The notes: generated by a model from the sequence alone, not told the origin. A DNA stretch of 64,000 nucleotides from an uncultured Flavobacteriaceae bacterium (GCA_947494825.1 CANLWN010000006.1:186001-250000), one strand, 5' to 3'; positions 17,730 to 26,588 are shown, numbered from the stretch's first letter. Numbers and translations are program-made.

Positions 17730-19271
17730 ATGATGAGAAAAGAAATTTTTAAAAATCGATTTGTCCAATGCATGGCAGCAGTTTCTGCTCTTGTATTTGG
17801 GCAGGCCTGTACGGACTTGGAGCCTACCTTTACGGATTCGGTGTCCATTGAATCCTCGGAAGGTTCTTTCGGAGGGGTGGCGAGTACAGCCAACTCCTTG
17901 GAGGCGCTTTACAACAACATTGAAAACCTCAATGGTCAAAACAATGAGTATGCGCTTATGGAGGTTGCAGCAGAAAACATCGCGGTCTTGACCAGGGGTG
18001 TTGACTGGAGTGATAATGGCGTATGGAGGGAACTTCACAATCATACGTGGAATCCTGAGCAATTGTACGTATTAAACTCATGGAATAACCGTAACTCTCA
18101 AATTTTATCCGCTACCCAGTTGTTGGACGCGGCTTCGGGAGCTAACGCAAGTGAAACTGCCCAGGCCCAAGTAATAAGGGCCATTAATGTGGCCATGGTT
18201 CTTAACTGGTTCGGTCAGGTTCCTTTTAGGGGGGTAAATGATGGGGTGGATGTAGATCCAACCGTTCTAAGCCCACAGGAGGCCTATGACCTTATTATAG
18301 GTGATTTGACTTCAGCAATCAATAGTGGTAACCTGCATACTGACGGACCTGACGGCGATCTTTTCACCATTGGTGAAGCTTCGGCCCGATTTATCAGGGC
18401 CAAGGTAAACCTTAACTCAGGTTCCTTCCTAGGTTCTCCTGCAGCGGGAGCCATGGATGCGGTTATTGCAGATGTAAATGCCATCGAAGGTCTTGGTTTT
18501 GCTTTGGATGCCAGTGCTTTCTACTTCGATATCTTTGACTTGACTACAGGAAATACCGAGGTCATCATGGCTTTGGATACCAGTACTGGTCAACGTATGT
18601 TCAACATGATCCATCCCAACCAGACAGGATGGAACGGTTTTGTAACACTTACCGAAACCTTTAGATTGCACGGTACCGACGATCCTGCTGTGGATGCACG
18701 AGTAGGTCTTGCCGGACCTGATTTCAACGGTCTTTCTACAGGATACATCAGAGGGCAGCAGTTAGATGGTACAGGTGCTGCTATGAATGATCGACAAGGT
18801 AATGCTTTGGTTTATGAAGATGAGTTATTGCAGAGTTTGGAGGTAAACAACGAGCGTACCGGTATCCGTTGCGTGAAATACCCCCAAAGAGGTGGTGATG
18901 GATTCCCTGATCCAAGTAACAACTTTGTTTTCTTCCGCTTTGCTGAAGCGCTGCTTATGCGTGCCGAGGCCACTTTAAGAGGTGGTACAGGTTCGCCCAA
19001 TACTGCGGTTGCTGATGTTAATGCCATCAGGGTAAGAGCTGGTGTTGCTCCTTTGGGCGCCATCACTTTGGATGAAATGAGAAGTGAGATCCGTAAGGAA
19101 CTGAATACAGAGAGTAACATCTTTGGACAAAGGGCCGTACAGATTCGTTTTGGCACTTTCGCGAACACCTGGGAGTTAAAAACCGTTCAGGAAGATTTTA
19201 GGGTATTGTTCCCGATTCCTTCCACGGCCTTGGCGACCAACCCTAATTTGGTTCAGAATCCTGGCTACTAA
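17730..19271 (+). CDS. SusD/RagB-type outer-membrane glycan-binding lipoprotein
   Basis: 513 residues. The lipoprotein signal ends at Cys27 (FGQAC); a start at the second Met (17733) is equally possible. SusD features: helical repeats in the middle (LLDAASGANASETAQAQVIRA), FLRAE-like FAEALLMRAEATLRGG, ADVNAIRVRAGVAPL, and the C-terminal LFPIPSTALATNPNLVQNPGY. It should act as the lid on the SusC barrel encoded just upstream. A strong hairpin terminator follows at 19301-19329, so the SusCD unit ends here. No SusE/SusF-like binding protein follows. Confidence 0.95.
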   Translation: MMRKEIFKNRFVQCMAAVSALVFGQACTDLEPTFTDSVSIESSEGSFGGVASTANSLEALYNNIENLNGQNNEYALMEVAAENIAVLTRGVDWSDNGVWRELHNHTWNPEQLYVLNSWNNRNSQILSATQLLDAASGANASETAQAQVIRAINVAMVLNWFGQVPFRGVNDGVDVDPTVLSPQEAYDLIIGDLTSAINSGNLHTDGPDGDLFTIGEASARFIRAKVNLNSGSFLGSPAAGAMDAVIADVNAIEGLGFALDASAFYFDIFDLTTGNTEVIMALDTSTGQRMFNMIHPNQTGWNGFVTLTETFRLHGTDDPAVDARVGLAGPDFNGLSTGYIRGQQLDGTGAAMNDRQGNALVYEDELLQSLEVNNERTGIRCVKYPQRGGDGFPDPSNNFVFFRFAEALLMRAEATLRGGTGSPNTAVADVNAIRVRAGVAPLGAITLDEMRSEIRKELNTESNIFGQRAVQIRFGTFANTWELKTVQEDFRVLFPIPSTALATNPNLVQNPGY

Positions 19272-19300
19272 TACGAGCTAATTTTAAGTTTAAGTAAGAA

Positions 19301-19329
19301 AGAGAGGGGGCAATTGCCCTCTCTTTTTT
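19301..19329 (+). terminator. Rho-independent terminator after susD
   Basis: AGAGAGGG (19301-19308) pairs with CCCTCTCT (19317-19324) around GGCAATTG, followed by a T run. It ends the susCD transcript. Confidence 0.85.
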
Positions 19330-19337
19330 GTTCCGCC

Positions 19338-19361
19338 AAAAAAACAGCCCCTAAGGCTGTT
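19338..19361 (-). terminator. Rho-independent terminator facing the minus strand
   Basis: Read on the minus strand, AACAGCC, loop TTAGG, GGCTGTT, then seven T. The stem is 7 bp and perfect (19343-19349 with 19355-19361). No minus-strand protein gene lies nearby upstream, so it implies a short non-coding minus-strand transcript. Confidence 0.6.
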
Positions 19362-19365
19362 AATC

Positions 19366-19447
19366 TTGTATAAGGATTATGATATTTATCTACAATTCGG
19401 TAGCTTAGACGCTTTCAATAAAAGAGCGATATTCTACCACTATACAA
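19366..19447 (-). ncRNA. Candidate structured small RNA (tRNA-sized)
   Basis: 82 nt closed by a perfect 7-bp stem TTGTATA/TATACAA, with a second stem GGTAG/CTACC and an inner hairpin CGCT...AGCG when read on the minus strand. A minus-strand terminator follows 4 bp after. The 5' part (AGTGGTAGAAT) looks like a tRNA D-arm and the length fits a tRNA, but no canonical T-arm or anticodon stem forms. It could be a decayed tRNA, a small RNA, or chance structure. Confidence 0.3.
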
Positions 19448-19565
19448 ACTGGTGCCGGGGAGTTGCGAAGAAGCATCCCAACCGTGGATTTTCAATTTAA
19501 GGTTTAAATAAGATTTTCTTGGCCCGCACATAACGGCCGAACAACTTGGTCAAAAACAGCATACG

Positions 19566-22500
19566 TTGAAACGAATTAATTACCTATACATTTTGGTCTT
19601 TGTACTGGCTTCCTGTACAGACCGTGAAAAAGCAACCTCTGCTTCGCAGAATACCCAACCCCTGTTCTCGCAGTTGGACAAGGAAAACACCGGTATCGAT
19701 TTTATTAATGAAATAGAAAACGAAGAAGATTTTAATATTTTCCTCTATCGGAACTTCTACAATGGTGGCGGTGTTGCCATTGGCGATGTCAACAACGACG
19801 GTCTTCCGGATATCTATTTGACCGCAAATCGCAAAAAAAACAGACTCTACCTCAACAAAGGGAACTTTCGCTTTGAGGATATCACGGACAAGGCGGGTGT
19901 TGCAGGGAACAAAGCTTGGTCCACGGGAGTGGTCTTGGTAGATATCAATGCTGACGGACTTCTGGATATTTACGTATGCAATGCAGGCTACATAGAAGGG
20001 GACGATCAAAAAAATGAACTTTTCATCAACAACGGGGATCTTAGTTTTACCGAAAAGGCCGATGATTACAAGCTGGCCGATAGCGGATACACCACACATG
20101 CCGCATTTTTCGATTATGACAAAGACGGTGATCTGGACGTATATATGCTCAACAATAGTTTTATCCCGGTGGGCAGTTTGGGCTATGAAAACAAGAGAGA
20201 TCTGCGTGCAGAAAAATGGAACGTGACCGATTTTCTAAAGCCAGGAGGCGATAGGCTCCTGAGAAATGACAATGGGGTGTACACCGATGTAAGCGAAGAA
20301 GCCAATATTTTTGGAAGTTTAATTGGTTTTGGCCTAGGGGTTACCGTAGGGGATGTCAATAATGACAGTTGGCCAGACATCTACGTGTCCAACGACTTCT
20401 TTGAACACGATTACCTCTACATCAATGAGCAGGACGGCACCTTCACAGAAGCGATAAAGGACTGGACCTCGCATCTTAGTCTTTTCTCCATGGGTGCGGA
20501 TATGGCCGACATTAACAACGACGGAAAATCGGATATTTTCGTGACGGATATGCTGCCCGAGGGAGACCAACGCCTGAAAAACACGACCAACTTTGAGACC
20601 TACGATATCTACCAACGTAAATTGCGGAACGACTACCATCACCAATATATGCAGAATACGCTGCAGTTGAATCTGGGAAATTCCTTTTCAGAAATAGCGA
20701 ATTACAGCGGTGTGTCCGGCACGGATTGGAGCTGGGGAGCCCTTTTGTTCGATATGGATAATGATGGCTATCGCGATATTTACGTGTGCAACGGAATCTA
20801 CCACGACCTCACCAATCAGGATTTTATCGATTTCTTTGAGGACATTACCCGGCAGCAAACCGCCGTTTATGGTGACAAACAGCAGAAGGAGGCGGTCATC
20901 AACGAAATGCCTTCTACCCCCATTCCCAATTACGCCTTCAGGAACAATCAAGACCTTACCTTCTCCAATGCCACTGCCGAGTGGGGATTGGACACGCCCA
21001 GCTTCTCCAATGGTGGGGCCTATGGTGATCTGGACAATGACGGTGATCTGGACCTCATCATCAACAATGTAAATCAGCAGTTGTTCGTTTACAAAAACAA
21101 CTCGGAACGCCTGGGGCATAGCTACATTAAAATTAAGTTAGAGGGCGATGCGCCCAATTCCTATGCAGTGGGAAGTGTGGTGGAGGTTTATGTAAAGGAT
21201 CAGATAATGCGACAAGAGCTTATACCATCGAGAGGCTTTCAGTCATCCGTGGATTATGTTATGACCTTGGGCCTTGGAAAAAACAATACCATAGATTCGT
21301 TACGGGTGGTTTGGCCCGATGCCAAAACGCAGCTAGTGCAAAAAGTAGCTGTAAATACCCTACACATCCTAAAACAAAGCGATGCAACAAGTCAGTATCA
21401 TCCTAAGGCAAAAAACAAAACCACCCTACTCAAAGAAATCCCGGCCCGATTGACCGCTCATGTGGAGGACGGGCACGTGGACTTTGATTACGAAGGACTT
21501 ATCTCCAAAAAACTCTCTCAGGAAGGACCGGCCATGGCAGTGGCCGACATTAATGGGGATGGCCATGAGGATGTTTTTATCGGAGGGGCCAAGGGGCAGC
21601 AAGCCAGCCTATATCTTCATCAGGGAAACGGAACCTTGACCACTGCCCGGCTACCCGATGCGTTTCGGGAAGACCGACAGTTCGAGGATACGGCTGCAGC
21701 CTTTTTTGACGCGGACCAAGATGGGGATATGGATCTCATCGTAGGCTCAGGGGGCAACCAACCCAACCAGCCGGCCAGCTATACCAACAGATTGTACCTA
21801 AATGATGGGAAAGGCAATTTTTCCAAAAGCAAAAACCCCGTTGCGGCCACTGGGCACAATGTCTCGGTCATTGCACCCCACGACTTTGATCAGGACGGTG
21901 ATGTCGATCTTTTTATAGGCAGTAGAAGCGTTCCTGGGATTTATGGGGTAAATCCGGAACATTTGTTATTGGAAAACGATGGTGCCGGTGGCTTTTCCGA
22001 TGTTACCGAAAACAAGGCCTTTCAGCTTAAAAATGCTGGGATGATTACCGATGCCAAGTGGGCAGATATGGATGGGGACACCAAAAAAGATCTGGTACTG
22101 GTAGGCGACTGGACAGCTCCCATCATCCTCAACAATTCTGGCCGCCGACTACGCCCCTCGCCCAGCGCCTTGGATAGTCTTACAGGGTGGTGGAATACGG
22201 TGAGTGCCGAAGACCTGGACAAGGACGGTGATCTTGATCTTATCTTGGGAAACCAAGGAAACAACACACATTATAAGGCCTCCAAAGAAGCCCCGGCCAA
22301 AGTATACATTAATGATTTCGATAATAACGGAACCATAGAACAAATTGTCACCAGACGCATTGATAATCGCGACGTGCCCGTAGTGTTAAAACGGGAACTT
22401 ACCGCACAATTGGTCTCCCTAAAAAAACAAAACCTAAAATTTTCCGATTATGCTACAAAAAGCATAGACGAGCTTTTGCCGCCAGAGGTCTTGCAGAATT

Positions 22501-22895
22501 CCATAATCAAAGCTGTAAATACCTCGGAGAGTGTTATAGCACTAAACACGGGCGGGGGAACCTTTGAAATCAAAACACTTCCCAAGGAGGTGCAATTTTC
22601 CTGTGTTTGTGGCATACGCTGCACCGATATCAACAAGGATGGACAAATAGACCTTCTGCTGGGGGGCAATAACTTTGAGTTTAAACCCCAGTACAGCAGA
22701 TTGGATGCCAGTTATGGAAGTGTTCTTCTAGGGGCAGAAAATGGCGAATTCAACTGGCAGCCCTATGAGGATTCGGGCTTCTTTGTGGAAGGTGAAATAA
22801 AGCATCTCCTTCCCTTTAAGGACAATAAAGGAAAGGAATACCTTATCGTAGGTCGCAACAATGATACCCCCCAGGTTTTTGGGTATACCGATTAA
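19566..22895 (+). CDS. FG-GAP/VCBS repeat lipoprotein with ASPIC/UnbV domain (CRTAC1-like)
   Basis: 1109 residues. The lipoprotein signal ends at Cys17 (VLASC), which requires the TTG at 19566 as start. Many FG-GAP blades carry Ca2+-type loops such as DVNNDGLPDIY, DINADGLLDIY and DKDGDLDVY, forming beta-propellers in both halves. The ASPIC/UnbV module covers about residues 518-610 (GSVVEVYVKDQ; SRGFQSS; LRVVWPDAK). It ends IVGRNNDTPQVFGYTD. Two paralogues of nearly the same length lie at 36054 and 39373. Such proteins are common beside SusCD loci in Bacteroidetes; their substrate is unknown. A terminator separates it from susD, so it is a separate unit. Confidence 0.9.
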   Translation: MKRINYLYILVFVLASCTDREKATSASQNTQPLFSQLDKENTGIDFINEIENEEDFNIFLYRNFYNGGGVAIGDVNNDGLPDIYLTANRKKNRLYLNKGNFRFEDITDKAGVAGNKAWSTGVVLVDINADGLLDIYVCNAGYIEGDDQKNELFINNGDLSFTEKADDYKLADSGYTTHAAFFDYDKDGDLDVYMLNNSFIPVGSLGYENKRDLRAEKWNVTDFLKPGGDRLLRNDNGVYTDVSEEANIFGSLIGFGLGVTVGDVNNDSWPDIYVSNDFFEHDYLYINEQDGTFTEAIKDWTSHLSLFSMGADMADINNDGKSDIFVTDMLPEGDQRLKNTTNFETYDIYQRKLRNDYHHQYMQNTLQLNLGNSFSEIANYSGVSGTDWSWGALLFDMDNDGYRDIYVCNGIYHDLTNQDFIDFFEDITRQQTAVYGDKQQKEAVINEMPSTPIPNYAFRNNQDLTFSNATAEWGLDTPSFSNGGAYGDLDNDGDLDLIINNVNQQLFVYKNNSERLGHSYIKIKLEGDAPNSYAVGSVVEVYVKDQIMRQELIPSRGFQSSVDYVMTLGLGKNNTIDSLRVVWPDAKTQLVQKVAVNTLHILKQSDATSQYHPKAKNKTTLLKEIPARLTAHVEDGHVDFDYEGLISKKLSQEGPAMAVADINGDGHEDVFIGGAKGQQASLYLHQGNGTLTTARLPDAFREDRQFEDTAAAFFDADQDGDMDLIVGSGGNQPNQPASYTNRLYLNDGKGNFSKSKNPVAATGHNVSVIAPHDFDQDGDVDLFIGSRSVPGIYGVNPEHLLLENDGAGGFSDVTENKAFQLKNAGMITDAKWADMDGDTKKDLVLVGDWTAPIILNNSGRRLRPSPSALDSLTGWWNTVSAEDLDKDGDLDLILGNQGNNTHYKASKEAPAKVYINDFDNNGTIEQIVTRRIDNRDVPVVLKRELTAQLVSLKKQNLKFSDYATKSIDELLPPEVLQNSIIKAVNTSESVIALNTGGGTFEIKTLPKEVQFSCVCGIRCTDINKDGQIDLLLGGNNFEFKPQYSRLDASYGSVLLGAENGEFNWQPYEDSGFFVEGEIKHLLPFKDNKGKEYLIVGRNNDTPQVFGYTD

Positions 22896-22937
22896 ATTTG
22901 GATGCCTAAGGTCTCGAAAGCTATCTTTTTACATCAT

Positions 22938-22955
22938 AATGTAAACGTTTACATT
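22938..22955. promoter_or_regulatory. LacI-type operator upstream of yeiH
   Basis: AATGTAAACGTTTACATT is a perfect 18-bp palindrome centred on CG. It lies 9 bp upstream of a perfect -7 box. The same core recurs at 25627-25646. The LacI gene at 24020-25024 lies between the two sites and is the natural candidate regulator. Confidence 0.85.
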
Positions 22956-22964
22956 TATTCTTTG

Positions 22965-22972
22965 TATGTTTG
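22965..22972 (+). promoter_or_regulatory. Bacteroidetes -7 box of the yeiH-lacI unit
   Basis: TATGTTTG is a perfect TAnnTTTG, 12 bp before the ATG at 22985. Transcripts would be almost leaderless. The upstream operator overlaps the expected polymerase contact region, consistent with repression. Confidence 0.7.
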
Positions 22973-22984
22973 CGCTACCTTACC

Positions 22985-23932
22985 ATGCGCTCAAGGATAC
23001 TTTCATATACCATAGCTGCCTTAGTTCTGTTAGGCACCTTGCTGGGATACATCTCCCCAGCAATTGCTTTGCTTATAGGTGTTGTCGCTGGGGTCCTACA
23101 ATTCGTGAACAAGGATTTGGTACAGCGAAACATTGGGTTTCAAAAATCCCTGCTCCAGATATCGGTAGTGGGCCTCGGCTTTGGCATTCATATTCAGGAA
23201 GCGTTGGTCATGGGGACCAATAGTTTTTTTGTAAGCTTGGTTGCTATTGTGTTTACGTTTATTATCGCGTTTAGCCTGGCCAAGTTGTTGAAGTCCGAAA
23301 AAATAACCACCATTCTTGTGGCTTCGGGTACCGCTATTTGTGGTGGTAGTGCCATTGCAGCGGTAAGTCCAAGCATAAAAGCCAATTCCCATCAGACTTC
23401 CATTGCTTTGGCCATCGTCTTTTTATTGAATGCCATTGCCCTGTTCATTTTTCCCACCATAGGGCACTTTTTTGACCTTAGTCAATCCCAATTTGGACTT
23501 TGGTGCGCCATTGCCATACACGATACCAGTTCCGTTGTAGGCGCAAGTGAACTGTTCGGGGAGGAATCGCTGTCTATCGCCACTACCACTAAATTGGTCC
23601 GGACCCTATGGATTATCCCGCTGGTGCTGATCATATCCTTTGGATCACATTCCAACGGAACACAAACCCAGGGCAAATCCGCGTTCCCCTGGTTTATCTT
23701 GGCCTTTTTAGCGGCCATGCTATTGACCTCCTATCTGCCCCAACTGGATTTTATCGCCGACAAAATTGTTTGGTTTTCCAGAAAATTATTAATTTTTACC
23801 CTGTTCCTGATCGGGTTGCAAATAAATATTGGCCAGCTTAAAAAACTTGGATTCAATATTTTGATCGTTGGGGTCCTTACCTGGCTGGTTTTGGCCCTAC
23901 TTTCCCTGATGTACATTGTAAATTACACCTAG
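22985..23932 (+). CDS. YeiH/UPF0324-family putative sulfate or sulfite exporter
   Basis: 315 residues with about ten membrane spans. The family signature includes GFGIHIQEAL, SGTAICGGSAIAAVSPSI (about residues 118-135 of this start) and IHDTSSVVGAS. The frame is open from a TTG at 22970, but that codon lies within the -7 box, so the ATG at 22985 (MRSRILSY) is chosen. YeiH-type proteins are annotated as sulfate exporters on weak evidence. Here the operator, the SsuD-type monooxygenase and the sulfite oxidase nearby suggest export of sulfite or sulfate released from a sulfonate. It is followed 87 bp later by the LacI gene, probably in one operon. Confidence 0.85.
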   Translation: MRSRILSYTIAALVLLGTLLGYISPAIALLIGVVAGVLQFVNKDLVQRNIGFQKSLLQISVVGLGFGIHIQEALVMGTNSFFVSLVAIVFTFIIAFSLAKLLKSEKITTILVASGTAICGGSAIAAVSPSIKANSHQTSIALAIVFLLNAIALFIFPTIGHFFDLSQSQFGLWCAIAIHDTSSVVGASELFGEESLSIATTTKLVRTLWIIPLVLIISFGSHSNGTQTQGKSAFPWFILAFLAAMLLTSYLPQLDFIADKIVWFSRKLLIFTLFLIGLQINIGQLKKLGFNILIVGVLTWLVLALLSLMYIVNYT

Positions 23933-24019
23933 ACCTAGAGAAGTTGGTGGGCAGAAACCTTTACGTATTTAATAAAACAACAAAAAGTACCGTGCACCCA
24001 CTTCTCAAAATGAACTGAA

Positions 24020-25024
24020 ATGGCAGGAATAAAGGACATAGCAAAAAAGACAGGCCTCTCCTTGGCTACGGTGTCCAGGGTGTTCAACAACAGCCCCCTG
24101 GTCTCCCCAAAAACAAGGGAAAAGGTCTTTAAGGCCGCACGGGAAATGGACTACCAGCCCAATATGATGGCCGCAGCACTCCGCAGTGGAAAGAGTAAAA
24201 TCATAGGAGTCATTGTACCTGAAGTGAACAATCCTTTTTTTAGCAGTATTATTAATGGGATAGAACTTCAACTACGGCACTTTGGGTATAACATCATCAT
24301 TGCGCAGTCCCATGATTCCACTGAGGACGAAGCCAAGGCCCTGGAATCATTTGTGCAACTTAAGGCCGATGGCATCCTTATGTCCTTGGCCAAGGAGACC
24401 ACTGATTTTTCCTATATACAAAGTGTTATGAAAAAGGAAATCCCGATGGTGTTCTTTGACCGCGTACCTGAATTGGACCCGATAAACTCCGTAGTGCTCA
24501 ATGACTTCATAGGTGCCCATATGGCCACTCAGCATCTTCTTGACCAAGGTTGTCGTAACTTGATCCATATTGCGGGAGACCAACATCTTTCTATTTTCAA
24601 ACAACGAAAAGAAGGATTCCTAAAGGCACTAAAAGAACATCATCTACCGATAACCAAGGATACCATTTTGGAGTTGACATGGGACATGATCCGGGATACC
24701 GTAGCCATAAAGAATCTGTTGCTAAGGCACCCAGAGGTTGATGGGTTCTTTACCTATGGGGATGAGGGATGCCTTTATCTCATGAACGTTCTAAAACCAC
24801 TCAAAGTGGACATCCCTTCCCAAATTAAGTTGATGGGATTTGGTAATACGGATTTTAGCGGATTGGTTGATCCCAAAATCAGTACGGTGGATCAAAAGTG
24901 CAATGAAATGGGCCTCTTGGCCGCCGAGATGCTCATGAAAAACCTAAAGCGCAACCACATCGTGTTTACCCAGGAGGTTTTGTCACCCCAGCTCGTCCTA
25001 CGGGAGTCAACTCAAGAGGGATAA
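24020..25024 (+). CDS. LacI-family regulator of the desulfonation cluster
   Basis: 334 residues. The N-terminal helix-turn-helix IKDIAKKTGLSLATVSRVFNN (about residues 4-24) and YQPNMMAAALRSG hinge region precede a sugar-binding-type sensor domain (IGVIVPEVNNPFFSSI; MGFGNTDFSGLVDPKISTVDQ). Matching perfect palindromes occur upstream of yeiH (22938-22955) and between the FMN reductase and aldo/keto reductase genes (25627-25646). It therefore probably represses both units and its own transcription through the first site. The effector is likely the sulfosugar or an early product; this is inference. Confidence 0.92.
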   Translation: MAGIKDIAKKTGLSLATVSRVFNNSPLVSPKTREKVFKAAREMDYQPNMMAAALRSGKSKIIGVIVPEVNNPFFSSIINGIELQLRHFGYNIIIAQSHDSTEDEAKALESFVQLKADGILMSLAKETTDFSYIQSVMKKEIPMVFFDRVPELDPINSVVLNDFIGAHMATQHLLDQGCRNLIHIAGDQHLSIFKQRKEGFLKALKEHHLPITKDTILELTWDMIRDTVAIKNLLLRHPEVDGFFTYGDEGCLYLMNVLKPLKVDIPSQIKLMGFGNTDFSGLVDPKISTVDQKCNEMGLLAAEMLMKNLKRNHIVFTQEVLSPQLVLRESTQEG

Positions 25025-25029
25025 CCCTT

Positions 25030-25566
25030 TTAAAAATTCAAAAACTGCCGCATCTGTTTCTGAAGGCTCGCTTCAGCATCCTTGTCCACGAGGCTGTTTT
25101 CAGCATCCAGGAGTTTATAAATGGAAGAAATGGGATTTTTGTTCGGATGCACGTGCATGCCTAGATGGTTCAGCACTTCGGCCAAATGATCCATTCCCCT
25201 CAGATTGCCCGCGCGCCCAGAAGCAATTCCGGTAATGCATGCCCTCTTATCCACAAAACTCTTGTCATACTCCCTCACGGAAATGGCATCCAGAATGAGT
25301 TTCAAGATTCCGGGGTAACTTCCATTGTATTCCGGAATAAAGAACCAAAACTTGGTGGAAGGAATAAAGTAATGGTCCTGAATATGCTGTATGGTTTGGG
25401 GTTGGTCTTTGTACATGGTTTCCGTAATAAGGTTACCCTCCAAACCGGACAGGTCCAAAAAATGCACCGTGGTTCCCGCTTCCTTAAGCAGTTGCCTATG
25501 AACGTACCTTGCAAAATGTACGGTCTTGTTATCCTTTCTATTGGACCCTGAAACTATCGTAATCAT
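25030..25566 (-). CDS. NADPH-dependent FMN reductase (SsuE-like superfamily)
   Basis: 178 residues, flavodoxin-like fold. The FMN phosphate loop is VSGSNRKDNKT (about residues 5-15), and the family signature is PEYNGSYPGILKLILDAIS (about 79-97). This superfamily includes SsuE, which supplies FMNH2 to SsuD. It diverges from the aldo/keto reductase and SsuD-type monooxygenase genes, with an operator in the shared 128-bp gap, so it is a good candidate for the reductase partner of the monooxygenase at 26617. It ends 5 bp from the convergent LacI gene. Confidence 0.88.
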   Translation of the reverse strand: MITIVSGSNRKDNKTVHFARYVHRQLLKEAGTTVHFLDLSGLEGNLITETMYKDQPQTIQHIQDHYFIPSTKFWFFIPEYNGSYPGILKLILDAISVREYDKSFVDKRACITGIASGRAGNLRGMDHLAEVLNHLGMHVHPNKNPISSIYKLLDAENSLVDKDAEASLQKQMRQFLNF

Positions 25567-25626
25567 TTAATTTTGGATCAATGTTGACAAATAGGTCAAA
25601 AAACAGGATAAAATTAGTGAAATTTT

Positions 25627-25646
25627 AAATGTAAACGTTTACATTT
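25627..25646. promoter_or_regulatory. LacI-type operator between FMN reductase and aldo/keto reductase genes
   Basis: AAATGTAAACGTTTACATTT is a perfect 20-bp palindrome sharing an 18-bp core with the site at 22938-22955. It is 61 bp from the FMN reductase start and 49 bp from the aldo/keto reductase start, so it can control both directions. Confidence 0.88.
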
Positions 25647-25660
25647 CTTCAATTTTTGTT

Positions 25661-25668
25661 TACATTTG
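25661..25668 (+). promoter_or_regulatory. Bacteroidetes -7 box of the desulfonation operon
   Basis: TACATTTG is a perfect TAnnTTTG, 15 bp downstream of the operator and 27 bp before the ATG at 25695. The operator-to-box spacing resembles that at yeiH (9 bp). Confidence 0.7.
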
Positions 25669-25694
25669 AACATTATCACTAACATCCATCCATA

Positions 25695-26588
25695 ATGGTG
25701 AAGCTTTCCAAAGAGAACATATCGCCCTATATCATTGGCACCATGAGATTGGGTTCCTGGGGCAGTAAACTGTCCACCGCAGCATATGAAGCCTTTATTG
25801 AAGGTTGTTTGGACCTGGACCTAATTGATTTTGACCACGCGGACATTTACGGAGACTACACCACCGAAGAGGATTTTGGGAAGGTCTTAAAGACCAGGCC
25901 CGACCTGCGCGATAAAATGCGAATTACTACCAAATGTGGTATTCAGATGATGGCCAAAAACAGGCCCGAACACCAACTTAAGTCGTACAACCTCTCCAAG
26001 GCCCACATAAAGGCATCCGTTGAACGATCGCTTAAAAACCTTCATACCGACCGTCTGGATGTATTGCTCTTGCACCGCCCGGATTACCTATTGGATCCGC
26101 ACGAAATCGCAGAGGCCTTTTCGGACCTAAAAGAAGAAGGGAAAGTGCTCGCCTTTGGCGTCTCTAACTTTTCGGTATCGCAATTTGATCTATTAAATTC
26201 AGTGACCCCCTTAGTGACCAATCAGGTAGAAATATCACTTCTGCAGCGTAACGCCTTCGAGGATGGCACCTTGGACCAATGTCTTAAATCGGGATGCATT
26301 CCTTCGGCCTGGTCACCCTTGGGCGGAGGGGCGCTCTTTCAAGATTCGGATGATGCCCGCTTAAGTTCCATACAGCGGGTTTTGGGCAAACTATCCAAAA
26401 AATATGGACTGATGCCAGATCAATTGCTTTACGCTTGGTTGCGCAAGCATCCGGCAGGTATTGTTCCCGTACTGGGAACATCAAAATTGGAACGGATAAA
26501 AGCTGCGCATAAGGCACTTGACGTTAGCATTACCAAAGAAGAATGGTATATGTTATGGGAAGCGGCCATTGGAACAGAAGTAGCATAA
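25695..26588 (+). CDS. Aldo/keto reductase (YdhF/SmoB-like)
   Basis: 297 residues, (alpha/beta)8 barrel oxidoreductase. The catalytic tetrad is visible: Asp47 and Tyr52 in FDHADIYG, Lys80 in TTKCG, His127 in LLHRPD. VGVSNF-like FGVSNFSVSQFDLL, SAWSPLGGG and VPVLGTSKLERI (NADPH site) follow. In the sulfoquinovose monooxygenase pathway an enzyme of this class (SmoB) reduces 6-oxo-glucose to glucose, and the pairing with an SsuD-type gene 28 bp downstream reproduces that arrangement. The reaction here is inferred from context; a general aldehyde reductase is the alternative. Confidence 0.9.
   Translation: MVKLSKENISPYIIGTMRLGSWGSKLSTAAYEAFIEGCLDLDLIDFDHADIYGDYTTEEDFGKVLKTRPDLRDKMRITTKCGIQMMAKNRPEHQLKSYNLSKAHIKASVERSLKNLHTDRLDVLLLHRPDYLLDPHEIAEAFSDLKEEGKVLAFGVSNFSVSQFDLLNSVTPLVTNQVEISLLQRNAFEDGTLDQCLKSGCIPSAWSPLGGGALFQDSDDARLSSIQRVLGKLSKKYGLMPDQLLYAWLRKHPAGIVPVLGTSKLERIKAAHKALDVSITKEEWYMLWEAAIGTEVA

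Larger units (their letters stand above)
19272..19565. other. Intergenic region with two opposing terminators
   Basis: 294 bp without a protein gene. From left to right: the susD terminator, a terminator for the opposite strand, an 82-nt structured element, then about 120 bp with a further minus-strand hairpin (GGGATGC/GCAACTCCC near 19461-19482) and an isolated CCGGCACCA on the minus strand. Confidence 0.5.

Noticed and set aside
19366-19447. Calling the 82-nt element a functional tRNA
   Set aside because: Only the acceptor-like stem and a D-arm-like stretch fit; no T-arm with a TTCRA loop and no clean anticodon stem can be drawn.
22970-22984. TTG at 22970 as the yeiH start
   Set aside because: The codon overlaps the perfect -7 box at 22965-22972, so it would not be in the transcript.
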